64,000 bases of DNA, taken from contig NZ_JMTM01000046.1 in the NCBI RefSeq assembly GCF_001662485.1, forward strand, positions 310,001 through 374,000, given 5' to 3'. This document shows positions 35,260 to 45,410 of the stretch, one piece after another. The notes below the pieces were generated by a model. That model ran no database searches, was not told the origin of the DNA, and was given only the letters and a program-made list of their open reading frames with translations. Origin of the DNA: Flavobacterium succinicans (GTDB lineage Bacteria; Bacteroidota; Bacteroidia; Flavobacteriales; Flavobacteriaceae). The position numbers and the translations under genes are program-made. Every line of letters begins with the position of its first letter. Position 1 is the stretch's first letter.

Positions 35260-37239
35260 ATGAAACTATACACTACGATCGAAGCCCTCTTAAAAAATGA
35301 ACCCAATTATGTAACCGATGACGGCGATCTGAAAAAATGGGTAATCATCAGCAAAGCACAAAATTATGATGAAGCATTAATCTCTTTATTACTCGAAAAT
35401 CCAGAAATTAAAACTCATTTTTTTATTACTGTTAAAGATGTTTTGGTTTTCAATCAAGCTTTATTTATTGAATTTATGGAGCAAAAGAACTATTTGAACG
35501 ATAGTTTTACGGCTTATAAAAACAAAATAGGATTAACGATTGACGGCAAATTCTTAAATCAACGAAACGAAGTAGCTCTAGTTTGGCCTTATAAAGATTG
35601 TGTTCTTGAAGGAGGGCAAAGTCGAGAAGAAGACAAACGGGAAGAAATTTTCTTTAATGAAGTGTTGGCACAAGACGAAATCAACCAATTGTTAGACCCA
35701 AAAGTTTTTACCAATGCCAAAACCTTTACTGTTGAGGGAGAAAAAGCATTTGAAGGTTTTACTAGAAATGAGCAAGGTACTATAACCGATAATTTGGTTA
35801 TAAAAGGCAACAATCTATTGGCTTTGCATTCTTTAAAAGAAGAGTTTGCTGGAAAAGTAAAGCTCATTTATATCGACCCACCATATAATACAGGTAGTGA
35901 TAGTTTTGGGTATAATGACAATTTTAATCATTCTACCTGGTTGACTTTTATGAAGAATAGATTGGAAGTTGCAAAAAAACTTCTTACAGATGATGGTGTT
36001 GTATTTGTAAGTGTTGATGATAATGAATATACCTACTTACGAAGTGTATTAGATGATATATTTGGTAAAGAAAGATTTGAAAATATTTTTCATATAAAAG
36101 TAAGACACGAGAATAGAATCTTACGTCAAGATGCAAAGTATCAAAAAGTAATGGAGCAAACCATTTGTTATTCAATGCCAAATTATGTGCCAAATAGAGT
36201 TGAAATAAAAAAAGATAAAGATTTAGACTACAACTTTGACATCATTTTAGTGGAAAATGCTAAGCCAAGTGAAATTATAAAAATAAATGGTTTTGATGTT
36301 GAAATTTATGACAGGAACAGTTATCAATTAGTTAAAAGCAAAGAAGGTAACTTAAAAGAATATAATATTAGAGGCTCTTTAATAACCCAAAAAGGTTCTG
36401 CATCTGAATTTTATGAACTTTTTTTAAGAAAACGCAAAGATAAAGATGGAAATGGAGCTCTGTACAAAATTTTAAAAATGGGAGAAAAAGGAGATGGATT
36501 AGGGTATCGTTTTGTTAGACAGCCTTTTGATAATGGTAATAATGGGTTTTATTATCAAGGAAAACCATTAAAAGTAAATACTGAAAAAGGTAATCCTTAT
36601 CCAAATTATTTTGATTTTGAAAAAGAGTTTAATAATTCTTCAGAAGAAGGGGGAGTGATTTTTAAAAATGGTAAAAAGCCTGAAAAATTTATTGAGAAAT
36701 TATTTGAAATATCAGGATTGAAAAAAGGAAATGTTGTGTTGGATTTTCATATAGGTTCTGGGTCAAGTATTGCTGTTGCTCATAAATTAGAGGTTCAATA
36801 CATCGGAATTGAACAAATGCAAAGTCAAATTGATTTGTCTCTTGCAAGATTAAATAATGTGATTAATGGAGACTCAACAGGAATCTCTAAATCCGTCAAT
36901 TGGCAAGGTGGTGGTTCTTTCACTTATATAGAACTCAAAAAATACAATCAAACTTTTTTAGATAAAATCGTAGAAGCTAAAGACAGCAAGACTTTGTTAG
37001 AGATTTGGGAGGAAATGAAAAACAAATCTTTTTTGAATTACAACATCGCTATTCAAAAACAAGAAGAACACTTAGAGGACTTCAAAAAAATGGAATTTTC
37101 GGCACAGCAAGAACTTTTGATGGCTTTGCTGGATAAAAATCAATTGTATGTTAATCTTTCTTCTTTAGAGGATAAAGATTTTGAGTGTACAGCCGATGAA
37201 TTAAAAGTAACGCAGGATTTTTATCAACTCAAAAAATAG
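35260..37239 (+). CDS. mod: Type III restriction-modification methyltransferase subunit (Mod)
   Basis: Beta-class DNA adenine N6-methyltransferase. Motif IV DPPYNTGSDSFGYNDNF lies near residue 206, followed by WLTFMKNRLEVAKKLLTDDGVVFVS pieces; motif I (VVLDFHIGSGSSIAVAH) lies near residue 490. The variable target-recognition domain is the segment between (about 290-460), so the DNA motif cannot be read off. 659 residues is typical. Res follows after 94 bases that contain two palindromic repeats. AT-rich, like the neighbouring genes. Confidence 0.93.
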   Translation: MKLYTTIEALLKNEPNYVTDDGDLKKWVIISKAQNYDEALISLLLENPEIKTHFFITVKDVLVFNQALFIEFMEQKNYLNDSFTAYKNKIGLTIDGKFLNQRNEVALVWPYKDCVLEGGQSREEDKREEIFFNEVLAQDEINQLLDPKVFTNAKTFTVEGEKAFEGFTRNEQGTITDNLVIKGNNLLALHSLKEEFAGKVKLIYIDPPYNTGSDSFGYNDNFNHSTWLTFMKNRLEVAKKLLTDDGVVFVSVDDNEYTYLRSVLDDIFGKERFENIFHIKVRHENRILRQDAKYQKVMEQTICYSMPNYVPNRVEIKKDKDLDYNFDIILVENAKPSEIIKINGFDVEIYDRNSYQLVKSKEGNLKEYNIRGSLITQKGSASEFYELFLRKRKDKDGNGALYKILKMGEKGDGLGYRFVRQPFDNGNNGFYYQGKPLKVNTEKGNPYPNYFDFEKEFNNSSEEGGVIFKNGKKPEKFIEKLFEISGLKKGNVVLDFHIGSGSSIAVAHKLEVQYIGIEQMQSQIDLSLARLNNVINGDSTGISKSVNWQGGGSFTYIELKKYNQTFLDKIVEAKDSKTLLEIWEEMKNKSFLNYNIAIQKQEEHLEDFKKMEFSAQQELLMALLDKNQLYVNLSSLEDKDFECTADELKVTQDFYQLKK

Positions 37240-37245
37240 ATGTAA

Positions 37246-37314
37246 GACCTACAAGGTTTTGGAAACCTTGCAGGTCAACTCGATTCCTGCAAGGTTTTTT
37301 CAAACCTTGTAGGT
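37246..37314. repeat. Paired palindromic repeats between mod and res
   Basis: Two hairpins: 37246-37276 (arms GACCTACAAGGTT and AACCTTGCAGGTC) and 37286-37313 (arms CCTGCAAGGTTT and AAACCTTGTAGG). Each is slightly imperfect alone, but the second is the near-perfect reverse complement of the first, so the whole stretch can also form one long stem. Similar CCTGCAAGGTTT palindromes are, as I recall, common between Bacteroidota genes. Confidence 0.8.
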
Positions 37315-37333
37315 ATAATAAAACAACAGGACT

Positions 37334-39901
37334 ATGGCTTATTTATACGATACATTAATCGAAGAGTTTGGCAAAAGAGCCATTACCAAAATTGAAATCC
37401 CCAATTATATTTCTGACAATCTTAAACCAGGTTACGGAGAACGAGACTATCAAAAAGAAGCGTTTCAGCGTTTTATACTTTTTTACAACGAAGATTTTCA
37501 AGGTAAACCCAGAAAACCATTTCATTTAATGTACAACATGGCTACAGGAAGTGGTAAAACACTTATCATGGCTGGATTAATGCTCTACTTGTATGAGAAA
37601 GGCTATCGCAACTTTTTGTTTTTTGTACATTCTAACACCATATTGGATAAAACAAGAGAAAACTTTTTGAATGCGTCGGCGAGCAAATATTTATTCAATC
37701 AAGATATTGTTGTCAATGGACGAAAAGTATACATGAAAGAAGTGAGAAACTTTGATGAAGCCGATGACAGAAATATCAACATTCATTTTACTTCGATTCA
37801 AAAATTGCATTCAGATTTGGTTCAAAGCGAGAAAGAAAACGCTTTGAGTTTGGAGGAATTTAAGAATAGAAAAATTGTTTTATTGGGTGACGAAGCACAT
37901 CATTATAATGCCAATACACAAAGCCAAACCCAATTGTTTCAAAGCTGGGAAAAACTGATTGAGGATATTCATCAGGCAGATTTGAATAATATATTGTTAG
38001 AGTTTACTGCTACTTTGGATTATGAAAAGCAAGATATTGTCAAGAAATACGAAGATAAAGTTTTGTTTAAATACGATTTAAAACAGTTTCGATTGGATAA
38101 ATATTCAAAAGAAATCAATTTAATTCGATCTAATTATGATGAAAAAGAACGTGTCATTCAAGCCATTATTCTCAATCAATATAGACAAGAATTAGCGACC
38201 AAACAAAACATCAATTTAAAACCAGTTATTCTTTTTAAGGCAAAACAAACCATAAAAGAATCAGAACGAAACAAACAAAATTTTCATCAATTGATAGAAA
38301 GTTTAGATGAGAATAGTATCAATTCAATTCGAGAAACTTCAACGGTAACAATTGTTCAGAAAGCTTTTTCTTTTTTTGATAGCATTCAGTTATCTTCAAA
38401 TGAATTAGCTAAAAGACTAAAATCGAATTTCCGACCAGAAAACTGTTTGAGTGCCAATGACGATAAAGAAGCCGAATCCAATCAGATAAAATTAAATACA
38501 TTAGAAGATGCGAACAATCCAATTCGAGCTATTTTTGCCGTTCAAAAGTTAAATGAAGGCTGGGACGTTTTGAATCTTTTTGATATTGTGCGTTTGTATG
38601 AAGGACAAAATTCGGGCGGATCTAATAAAACTTTTGGAAAGACTACCGTTGCCGAAGCGCAGTTAATAGGTAGAGGAGCACGATATTTTCCGTTTATTTT
38701 AGATATCGATCAAGATAAATACAGAAGAAAGTATGATGATGCAATAGATAATGATTTCAAGGTTTTGGAAGAGTTGTATTACCACACCAAAGACGAAAGC
38801 AAATACATTTCGGAACTCAAAAAAGCATTAGAGCATTTTGGAAGCACAGAAAAAGAGGAAGATTTTGTTCAATTGTGTCTTGAATTGAAGGATGATTTCA
38901 AAAAAACTGATTTTTATAAAACAGGAACAGTCGTTTTTAATAAGCGAAAAGAAAAGAGTTATGCAGGTATAAAATCGTTTGCTGATTTGGGAGTTGTCAA
39001 GAGAAATCATGAACATATCTTGTCTTCGGGATCTGGTAGAATGTCAGGAATGTTTTCTGCCGATTTTGAAAGCATTGATGATAAGGTAATTGCAAAAGAT
39101 GTTAAGTTGAGTGAAATAGAAAATCAGCACATTATTAGGACAGCGATAGCTCAAAATCCATTTTTCCATTTCGATAAATTATCAAAATACTTTCCAAATA
39201 TTCCGTCAACAAGTTTTTTTATCAATGACAAGGATTATCTTGGTGGTATTGAAATTGCTTTTTTTGGAAATAAAAAACGTTTAGAAAATATTTCGAATAA
39301 GGACTATTTACACGCAATTCAAGGTTTATTGTCGTCAATTGAAATTGAGATAAAAGCAAATTTGACACAATATGAAGGTTCAGAATATATTCAGAAAAAA
39401 GTACACGAGGTTTTTAGAGACAAACCTTTACGAATAAACAAGTACGACGAAAGAGCTGACGGACAAGAAAGTCTGGTAGTTAATGAACCGTGGTATGTTT
39501 ACAATGCAAATTACGGGACAAGTGAAGAGAAAGACTTTGTAAAAATGTTTGCCAAAAGATTTGAAAGTTTAAATCAAAAATTTGACAATATCTTTTTAAT
39601 CAGAAATGAAAGAGAGATAAAAATCATTGACAAATTAGGTCGTGCTTTTGAACCCGATTTTCTTTTGTTTTGTAAACAAAAAGAAGGAGAGGAATTGACT
39701 TTTCAAGTGTTCATAGAACCAAAAGGTGGGCACTTGATTTCTCATGATAAATGGAAAGAAGATTTTCTAAAAGAATTAGAAGTAGAAAAAAGAACAATCA
39801 AAATTAACACAGACAGGTACAGAATAACAGGTGTTCCTTTTTATAACAATAAAATAGAAAATGATTTTAAAAAGTCATTAGAATCTGTTTTGGAAGTTTA
39901 A
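37334..39901 (+). CDS. res: Type III restriction-modification endonuclease subunit (Res)
   Basis: ATP-dependent restriction subunit that works only in complex with Mod. The 855-residue protein has a superfamily 2 helicase core: Walker A MATGSGKTLIMAG (near residue 72), DEAHH box (near 186), FTATL, and motif VI AQLIGRGARYFPF. The C-terminal PD-(D/E)xK nuclease is intact, with EPDFLLF and, later, FIEPKGGHL (near 796). All key residues are present, so the system appears functional. Confidence 0.93.
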   Translation: MAYLYDTLIEEFGKRAITKIEIPNYISDNLKPGYGERDYQKEAFQRFILFYNEDFQGKPRKPFHLMYNMATGSGKTLIMAGLMLYLYEKGYRNFLFFVHSNTILDKTRENFLNASASKYLFNQDIVVNGRKVYMKEVRNFDEADDRNINIHFTSIQKLHSDLVQSEKENALSLEEFKNRKIVLLGDEAHHYNANTQSQTQLFQSWEKLIEDIHQADLNNILLEFTATLDYEKQDIVKKYEDKVLFKYDLKQFRLDKYSKEINLIRSNYDEKERVIQAIILNQYRQELATKQNINLKPVILFKAKQTIKESERNKQNFHQLIESLDENSINSIRETSTVTIVQKAFSFFDSIQLSSNELAKRLKSNFRPENCLSANDDKEAESNQIKLNTLEDANNPIRAIFAVQKLNEGWDVLNLFDIVRLYEGQNSGGSNKTFGKTTVAEAQLIGRGARYFPFILDIDQDKYRRKYDDAIDNDFKVLEELYYHTKDESKYISELKKALEHFGSTEKEEDFVQLCLELKDDFKKTDFYKTGTVVFNKRKEKSYAGIKSFADLGVVKRNHEHILSSGSGRMSGMFSADFESIDDKVIAKDVKLSEIENQHIIRTAIAQNPFFHFDKLSKYFPNIPSTSFFINDKDYLGGIEIAFFGNKKRLENISNKDYLHAIQGLLSSIEIEIKANLTQYEGSEYIQKKVHEVFRDKPLRINKYDERADGQESLVVNEPWYVYNANYGTSEEKDFVKMFAKRFESLNQKFDNIFLIRNEREIKIIDKLGRAFEPDFLLFCKQKEGEELTFQVFIEPKGGHLISHDKWKEDFLKELEVEKRTIKINTDRYRITGVPFYNNKIENDFKKSLESVLEV

Positions 39902-39902
39902 A

Positions 39903-39935
39903 CAAAAAAGCCTTGCATCTGCAAAGCTTTTTGTT
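39903..39935. terminator. Terminator after res
   Basis: Hairpin with stems AAAAAGC/GCTTTTT and TTGCA/TGCAA separated by a one-base mismatch, then T-rich sequence. It marks the right edge of the defence island, facing the converging kinase gene. Confidence 0.75.
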
Positions 39936-39961
39936 TTTATAAATCTGTTTAATCGGTGTTT

Positions 39962-40576
39962 CTAAAACAATCCGTTCAATTCTGCATCAATTCTGTTGAT
40001 GATGTTTCCTAAGTCTTCTGGGTTATCCACAAAATTGATATTGTCAACATCAATCACCAAAAGTTTTCCTTTCGTATAACTTTGAATCCACGCTTCGTAA
40101 CGTTCGTTCAAACGGCTCAAATAGTCAATGGAAATGGAATTTTCGTATTCGCGTCCGCGTTTGTGAATTTGTCCCACCAAATTAGGAATGGAACTTCTTA
40201 AATAAATCAATAAATCTGGTGGTTGTACCATCGTTTCCATCAATTCAAATAAGGAAGTATAATTTTGAAAATCTCGATTGGTCATTAATCCCATCGCGTG
40301 CAAGTTGGGTGCGAAAATATGAGCGTCTTCGTAAATCGTACGGTCTTGAATGATTTTTTTACCGCTTTGACGAATTTGCATTACTTGACGAAAACGGCTG
40401 TTCAAGAAATAAATTTGCAGGTTAAAAGACCAGCGTTCCATTTGGTGATAAAAATCGTCCAAATAAGGGTTGTCAACCACATCTTCGTAATGTGGTTCCC
40501 ATTTAAAATGTTTTGACAATAATTGTGTTAAGGTGGTTTTTCCTGAACCTATGTTTCCTGCTACTGCTATGTGCAT
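39962..40576 (-). CDS. Deoxynucleoside kinase
   Basis: Phosphorylates deoxynucleosides (deoxyadenosine/deoxyguanosine kinase-like) in the salvage pathway. P-loop GNIGSGKTT at residues about 7-15, the DRTIYEDAHIF motif corresponding to the family DRS segment, and the LID-region Arg cluster (HKRGREYE) are visible; 204 residues. Its start shares a base with the stop region of the upstream gene, so they are probably co-transcribed. Exact substrate unclear. Confidence 0.92.
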   Translation of the reverse strand: MHIAVAGNIGSGKTTLTQLLSKHFKWEPHYEDVVDNPYLDDFYHQMERWSFNLQIYFLNSRFRQVMQIRQSGKKIIQDRTIYEDAHIFAPNLHAMGLMTNRDFQNYTSLFELMETMVQPPDLLIYLRSSIPNLVGQIHKRGREYENSISIDYLSRLNERYEAWIQSYTKGKLLVIDVDNINFVDNPEDLGNIINRIDAELNGLF

Positions 40577-41376
40577 TACGGTAGTATGATTTTAAAATTA
40601 TAAATTCCTTCGGTTGTAAAAATAGCTAAATTTTGGGCTAAGTAATAGAATTTTTCAAACCTTTTTTCAGAGAGCTGAAGTGGTGTACTTGTCCATGCTG
40701 TATCTTTTTGACGGCTCAAGAGTGATATTTTTTGGTTTACACTGTACAGTATTTGAGTGGAATTGATGATTTGTACTTGGTCCGCATTTGGGAATTTGCC
40801 TATACTTCTAATGGCGCCAAATAGTGAACAAGAGTAGCCTTCTGCATTGTCATCCATCCAGATAAATGAATTAAAATCAGTGGTGTAGTTTTTGATTTTC
40901 CCTGGCAGAGGGGTACTAATGGTTTTGTACTCGTTTTTGAGATAGTCATACAATCCAATTTGTTGATTGAGGTTGTTGTAGACCCATAATTGGTTTTGAG
41001 AAGCAATACCCACCGCTGTAGCATTGATGGGTGTAGGATGCTCCGAAAAATTAATTCTTTGGCTTTCGTTAAGTTGGTTATCTAGTAGGATTACCGTATT
41101 GAAATCCTCATAAAACAACACTATTTTGAGTGGATTTTGAAGGTCAACTTTGGTGATTTTTCCCAAGGTTACGTTTTTATATTCCCAGTTTTCGGAGCCT
41201 TTACTTTTCTTGAAAACGTTATTTTCTATAGTGTAAACGTAGGCAAAAGCATCGTAAGCCAAAAACGTGACTGTTTTGGGAGCGTTCGGCATTTCTTGCG
41301 TTGGAATCCCTTTGATTTGAGAATAGCATTGGATTAAATACGAAAATGCTATTAAAAATAGTAAAGACTTCTTCAT
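40576..41376 (-). CDS. Secreted protein of unknown function
   Basis: A 266-residue protein with a signal peptide (MKKSLLFLIAFSYLIQCYSQ). The rest is rich in short beta-like repeats (AYDAFAYVYTIENN, QLWVYNNLNQQIGLYDY, FNSFIWMDDNAEGYSC), which suggests a beta-propeller, but no family signature is clear. Its stop abuts the kinase ATG. It is probably periplasmic. Confidence 0.75.
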   Translation of the reverse strand: MKKSLLFLIAFSYLIQCYSQIKGIPTQEMPNAPKTVTFLAYDAFAYVYTIENNVFKKSKGSENWEYKNVTLGKITKVDLQNPLKIVLFYEDFNTVILLDNQLNESQRINFSEHPTPINATAVGIASQNQLWVYNNLNQQIGLYDYLKNEYKTISTPLPGKIKNYTTDFNSFIWMDDNAEGYSCSLFGAIRSIGKFPNADQVQIINSTQILYSVNQKISLLSRQKDTAWTSTPLQLSEKRFEKFYYLAQNLAIFTTEGIYNFKIILP

Positions 41377-41487
41377 TTCGCTAATTTACAATTAAACCTT
41401 TTCATTTTTCGCAAGTCTATATCTTTTTGTAAGCTAATTGTGTAACAAAAGAATTTGAATCTCGTCTTATTGAAAAATTTGTAAACC

Positions 41488-42402
41488 ATGTATAAAATTA
41501 TTTTGTTTTTGACGGCTCTGGTTTTAACCAGTATTGGGCTAAGAGCTCAGGAATTTCAAGGTATGGCAGTGTATGAATCTAAAACGAGCACCGCTGATTT
41601 TAAGACCAGAATGGAAGGGAATAAAAATATTACTCCCGAAATGATGAAAAACATCGAGGATCGAATGAAGAAAATGTTTGAGAAAACATACATCCTAAGT
41701 TTTGACAAGTCGGCATCGATTTACAAAGAAGAAGAAAAATTAGAAGCACCCGGACAAGGCGGTGGCGGCGGAATGCGAATGATGGCTTCCTTTACCGGTG
41801 GCGGTGGAACGTATTATAAGAACATAAAAGACAAAACCTATACAGTAGATAAAGAATTCATGGGCAAAGAGTTTTTGGTAAAAGACACGTTAACCCACAT
41901 GAAATGGAAAATGGAAGGGGAAACCCGAGTAATTGGGGGCTACAATTGTTATAAAGCTACCGCAGTTGTGCCAATAAATAAATCGGATTTTAGAAATTTT
42001 AGACCAAAAGACGATAAAAAACCAAAAGAAGGTACGGATAAAGAGAAAAAAGATGCGACGACTGAAAAGAAATCGAGCATTATGGATATGATCGAAATGC
42101 CTAAGGAACAAACCATCACAGCTTGGTATACGCCCGAAATTCCAGTTAACCAAGGTCCAGAAGGCTATTGGGGATTGCCTGGATTGATTTTGGAGGTAAA
42201 CGATGGTAGAACGGTAATTTTATGTTCTAAAGTGGTGTTGAATCCGAAAGAGAAAGCCGCCATAAAGCCAGCCACTAATGGAAAAGTGGTGACTCAAAAG
42301 GTGTTCGACGAAACGATGATGCAAAAAATGGAGGAAATGCGAGAAATGAATCGCGGTAGAGGCGGTAATGGCGGACAATTCATTATTAGATCAGGCGGAT
42401 GA
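41488..42402 (+). CDS. GLPGLI family protein
   Basis: A 304-residue secreted protein (signal peptide MYKIILFLTALVLTSIGLRAQ) with the family motif YWGLPGLILEVNDG near residue 227. A Gly-rich patch (GQGGGGGMRM) and a Lys-rich stretch (about 172-195) lie before it. In Bacteroidota, GLPGLI genes commonly sit next to a TonB-receptor-like barrel gene, as here. The function is unknown. Confidence 0.9.
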   Translation: MYKIILFLTALVLTSIGLRAQEFQGMAVYESKTSTADFKTRMEGNKNITPEMMKNIEDRMKKMFEKTYILSFDKSASIYKEEEKLEAPGQGGGGGMRMMASFTGGGGTYYKNIKDKTYTVDKEFMGKEFLVKDTLTHMKWKMEGETRVIGGYNCYKATAVVPINKSDFRNFRPKDDKKPKEGTDKEKKDATTEKKSSIMDMIEMPKEQTITAWYTPEIPVNQGPEGYWGLPGLILEVNDGRTVILCSKVVLNPKEKAAIKPATNGKVVTQKVFDETMMQKMEEMREMNRGRGGNGGQFIIRSGG

Positions 42403-42475
42403 TTGTAAGATCACTTTTGTGGTTTTCGGTTCTTCAACTGAAAATGATTACTCATAAAAAATCATGTTGCCTTTT

Positions 42476-42544
42476 AGCCCCGGTGGGAGCGGCATCCTTT
42501 GCCTTTTTGTTTTCAAAAAAGGCAAAGATATAGCGGACGACGGG
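42476..42544 (+). repeat. Variable-stem hairpin repeat, copy C
   Basis: Flanks AGCGGCATCC and GATATAGCGG as in copies A and B, but the stem is TTTGCCTTTTT/AAAAAGGCAAA (42498-42508, 42516-42526). The outer helix is CCCG (42479-42482) with CGGG (42541-42544), replacing the CCAG/CTGG of copies A and B. Confidence 0.85.
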
Positions 42545-42624
42545 ACTTTGTATCTTGATGAAGCCTTTTGCTCCTGCTCCAAAAAAGCATAAAAATTCTA
42601 TTTACGCATTCAAAAAACCACTCC

Positions 42625-45327
42625 ATGAAAGCATTGCTTCGAATTGCTCTTTTTCTGTTTTCTATTGTATCTTTTGCACAAACCATTAAACTCGATGGTT
42701 TGATTACCGACTCTAAAAACGCAGGACTTGAAATGGCCAACGTAATGGCGGTGAATAAAACCACCAAAGCGATGGATGCTTATGCCATTACGAATGATAA
42801 AGGAAAATTCAGTTTGAATTTGAAACCCAACACCACTTATTTAGTCAAAGTGAGTTTTTTGGGGATGCAAAATAAAGAGGTCGAAGTGACGACGGCTTCG
42901 ACTAATTTGGTCAAAAATATTGCTTTGGATGCAGGTGGTATTGAATTGGATGGGGTAGAAATTGTACGCGAAATGCCTGTTTCTATAAAAGGAGATACGA
43001 TTGTGTACAATGCCGATTCGTTTAAATCCGGAACCGAAAGAAAACTGGAAGATGTATTGAAAAAATTGCCCGGTGTTGAGGTAAATGCCGATGGTGAGAT
43101 TGAAGTAGAAGGCAAAAAAGTAACCAAACTGATGGTGGAAGGGAAAGATTTTTTTGATGGTGACACCAAATTGGGCGTAAAAAATATCCCTGCCGATGCG
43201 ATTGACAAGATTCAAGTATTGCGTAATTACAACGAAAACTCGATTCTGAAAGGAGTGGAAAACAATCAAGATAATATTGGAATGAATATTAAATTGAAAT
43301 CTGGGAAGAAGAATTTTTGGTTTGGAGATATCAACGCGGGTGTTGGCGTGGCGCACAAAGAAAGCAGGTATGTGATTAATCCCAAGTTGTTTTACTATAG
43401 TCCAAAGTACAGCATAAACTTGATTTCGAATTTCAATAACATAGGCGAATTGCCTTTGACGATTCAGGATTATTTTAAGTTTACTGGTGGATTTCGAGGT
43501 TTGTCGGCTAAGGGGGGGTCTAGTTTTAATGTTTCTTCTAATGATTTGGGAATTGCTTTGGCAAGAAATAATAGAGCTAAAGAAATTGATACGAAGTTTG
43601 GCGCGACCAATTTCTCGTACAATGTAAATAAAGCTTGGAGTGTAAGCGGATTTGGAATTGTTTCATCTTCGATTACCGATTTAGAAACCATTTCTCAAAA
43701 TAATATCTTGAAACCGAATTCTTCTGAAGTAGCTTCTACCGAAAATCGTAAAGAAGTGGCACATCAAAACAGTAATTTAGGGTTATTCAAGTTGAGCTCA
43801 ACCTATAAACCCTCGACTAATTTTCAGTTGGATTATGATGTGTTGACCAAGTTGTCCAAGCAAGACGAAAACACTTCGTTGCTTCGTGAATCGATAGTGC
43901 AAAATAGTTCGGCTACTGAATCTATAGCTACGCTAAAAAAGCAAGATCCAATATCAGTAAATCAGAATTTGAGTGCTTATTTTACCTTGAATGAAAAAAA
44001 TGTCTTTGCGGTAGAAATGCAAAGTTTATACCAAGAAGAAGATCCGTTTTACAATGCCAATTTGCAGTCGCAACCTTTTACTTTAAGCGGCTATCAACCA
44101 GGTCAAAATAGAAACGACATCAACCAAAACCGATTTGTAAAAACGAACAAACTCGACGCTAAATTAGATTATTACTATATGTTGACGCCCAAAAGTAATA
44201 TCAATTTGACTTTAGGCAATACGTATTCGTATCAAAATTTTAATTCTTCTATTTTTCAGGTCTTGGATAATGGCACAGTAAACGATTTGACAGCTTCGGA
44301 GAATACCAACGATGTAGATTATCGTTTTAATGATGTCTTTTTAGGATTGCATTATAAGATTCTTGCGGGTAAATTTACGTTTACGCCAGGTGTGAGTTTG
44401 CACAGTTACAATATGACTAATGCGCAATTAGGAACCGAATTCAGTCAGAAATTCTTCAGAGCCTTACCTGATTTTGTGGCGATTTACCAAATCAAAAAAG
44501 CCGAGACCTTGACGTATAATTTCTCGTATACCAACAATTTTACCGATATCAATAGATTGGTTGAAGGTTATGTTTTTTCGAACTACAATAGTTTAACACG
44601 AGGTTTTAGAGCGCTAGAAAATGCTACGGCGCAACAACATTCGTTGCGTTATTTCAAATACAATATGTTCAATATGGAAAACATTACCGCTTTTGTAAAT
44701 TACACCAAAACGGTAGATGCCATTAAAACAGATGCTACTTTTAATGGCGTAAACCAAACGTCAGTGCCTTTTAATTCTCCTTTTGCCGACGAAACCATCT
44801 CGGGACGCGCTTCTTATGGACGTTCGTTTTTGAAGAAATACAAAGCTTCTTTTGATACCAATTTGAATTGGTCGAAATTTAATAATAAGCAGAACAATGT
44901 AACTATCGCCAATGAGAGTTTTACACAAAGTTATACGTTAAGGGCTTCTACCAATTACAAGAGTTTTCCGAATCTAGAAGTAGGTTACAATATAGTAATC
45001 AATGACTATAACAAGAATACTTTTTATACCGATCGCCCTTTTGCCAAGTTAGATTACTATTTCTTAGACAGTTTCTCATTTGTAGCCGAGTATGAGTTTT
45101 ATCATTATTACAACAACGACAAAACCGTTAATAATGAATATGATTTTTTGAATGCTAGTTTGATTTATCAAAAGAAAAACAGCAAATTAGAATATAAAAT
45201 CAGCGGTACGAATTTATTGAATACTACCTCACTCAACGACGATAGTTTTTCGCAATTCGCTACGAGAACCTCTCAGTACACCGTTCAGCCACGTTACTTG
45301 ATTTTCTCCGTGAAATATAATTTGTAG
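42625..45327 (+). CDS. Outer-membrane beta-barrel protein, TonB-receptor-like, with carboxypeptidase regulatory domain
   Basis: A 900-residue outer-membrane protein. Signal peptide MKALLRIALFLFSIVSFAQ (which fixes the start at 42625, not 42568), a carboxypeptidase-like regulatory domain (KLDGLITDSKNAGLEMANVMAV in part), a plug-like region (LEDVLKKLPGVEVNADGEIEVEGKKV in part) and a C-terminal barrel ending YLIFSVKYNL. It resembles SusC/RagA-type receptors in layout but lacks an obvious TonB box and a SusD partner. It is paired with the upstream GLPGLI gene, from which repeat copy C separates it. Confidence 0.88.
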   Translation: MKALLRIALFLFSIVSFAQTIKLDGLITDSKNAGLEMANVMAVNKTTKAMDAYAITNDKGKFSLNLKPNTTYLVKVSFLGMQNKEVEVTTASTNLVKNIALDAGGIELDGVEIVREMPVSIKGDTIVYNADSFKSGTERKLEDVLKKLPGVEVNADGEIEVEGKKVTKLMVEGKDFFDGDTKLGVKNIPADAIDKIQVLRNYNENSILKGVENNQDNIGMNIKLKSGKKNFWFGDINAGVGVAHKESRYVINPKLFYYSPKYSINLISNFNNIGELPLTIQDYFKFTGGFRGLSAKGGSSFNVSSNDLGIALARNNRAKEIDTKFGATNFSYNVNKAWSVSGFGIVSSSITDLETISQNNILKPNSSEVASTENRKEVAHQNSNLGLFKLSSTYKPSTNFQLDYDVLTKLSKQDENTSLLRESIVQNSSATESIATLKKQDPISVNQNLSAYFTLNEKNVFAVEMQSLYQEEDPFYNANLQSQPFTLSGYQPGQNRNDINQNRFVKTNKLDAKLDYYYMLTPKSNINLTLGNTYSYQNFNSSIFQVLDNGTVNDLTASENTNDVDYRFNDVFLGLHYKILAGKFTFTPGVSLHSYNMTNAQLGTEFSQKFFRALPDFVAIYQIKKAETLTYNFSYTNNFTDINRLVEGYVFSNYNSLTRGFRALENATAQQHSLRYFKYNMFNMENITAFVNYTKTVDAIKTDATFNGVNQTSVPFNSPFADETISGRASYGRSFLKKYKASFDTNLNWSKFNNKQNNVTIANESFTQSYTLRASTNYKSFPNLEVGYNIVINDYNKNTFYTDRPFAKLDYYFLDSFSFVAEYEFYHYYNNDKTVNNEYDFLNASLIYQKKNSKLEYKISGTNLLNTTSLNDDSFSQFATRTSQYTVQPRYLIFSVKYNL

Positions 45328-45349
45328 TTGTAACTTTTAGTCCAAAGCA

Positions 45350-45390
45350 AAAAAAAAACATCACTTTTACCAAAAAAAAGTGATGTTTAA
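45350..45390 (-). terminator. Terminator between the barrel gene and the DUF2541-like gene
   Basis: Thirteen-bp stem (45356-45368 with 45376-45388). Read on the minus strand it is followed by a long T run, so it mainly ends the minus-strand gene. Confidence 0.8.
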
Positions 45391-45410
45391 AATAAGTATT
45401 TTTTAGAAAA

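Noticed and set aside
37246..37314. CRISPR-like array between mod and res
   Set aside because: Only two palindromic units in inverted orientation, no spacers and no cas genes.
42841..43356. 171-residue and 123-residue minus-strand frames inside the barrel gene
   Set aside because: Two overlapping antisense frames over a clear outer-membrane protein gene; low-complexity composition.
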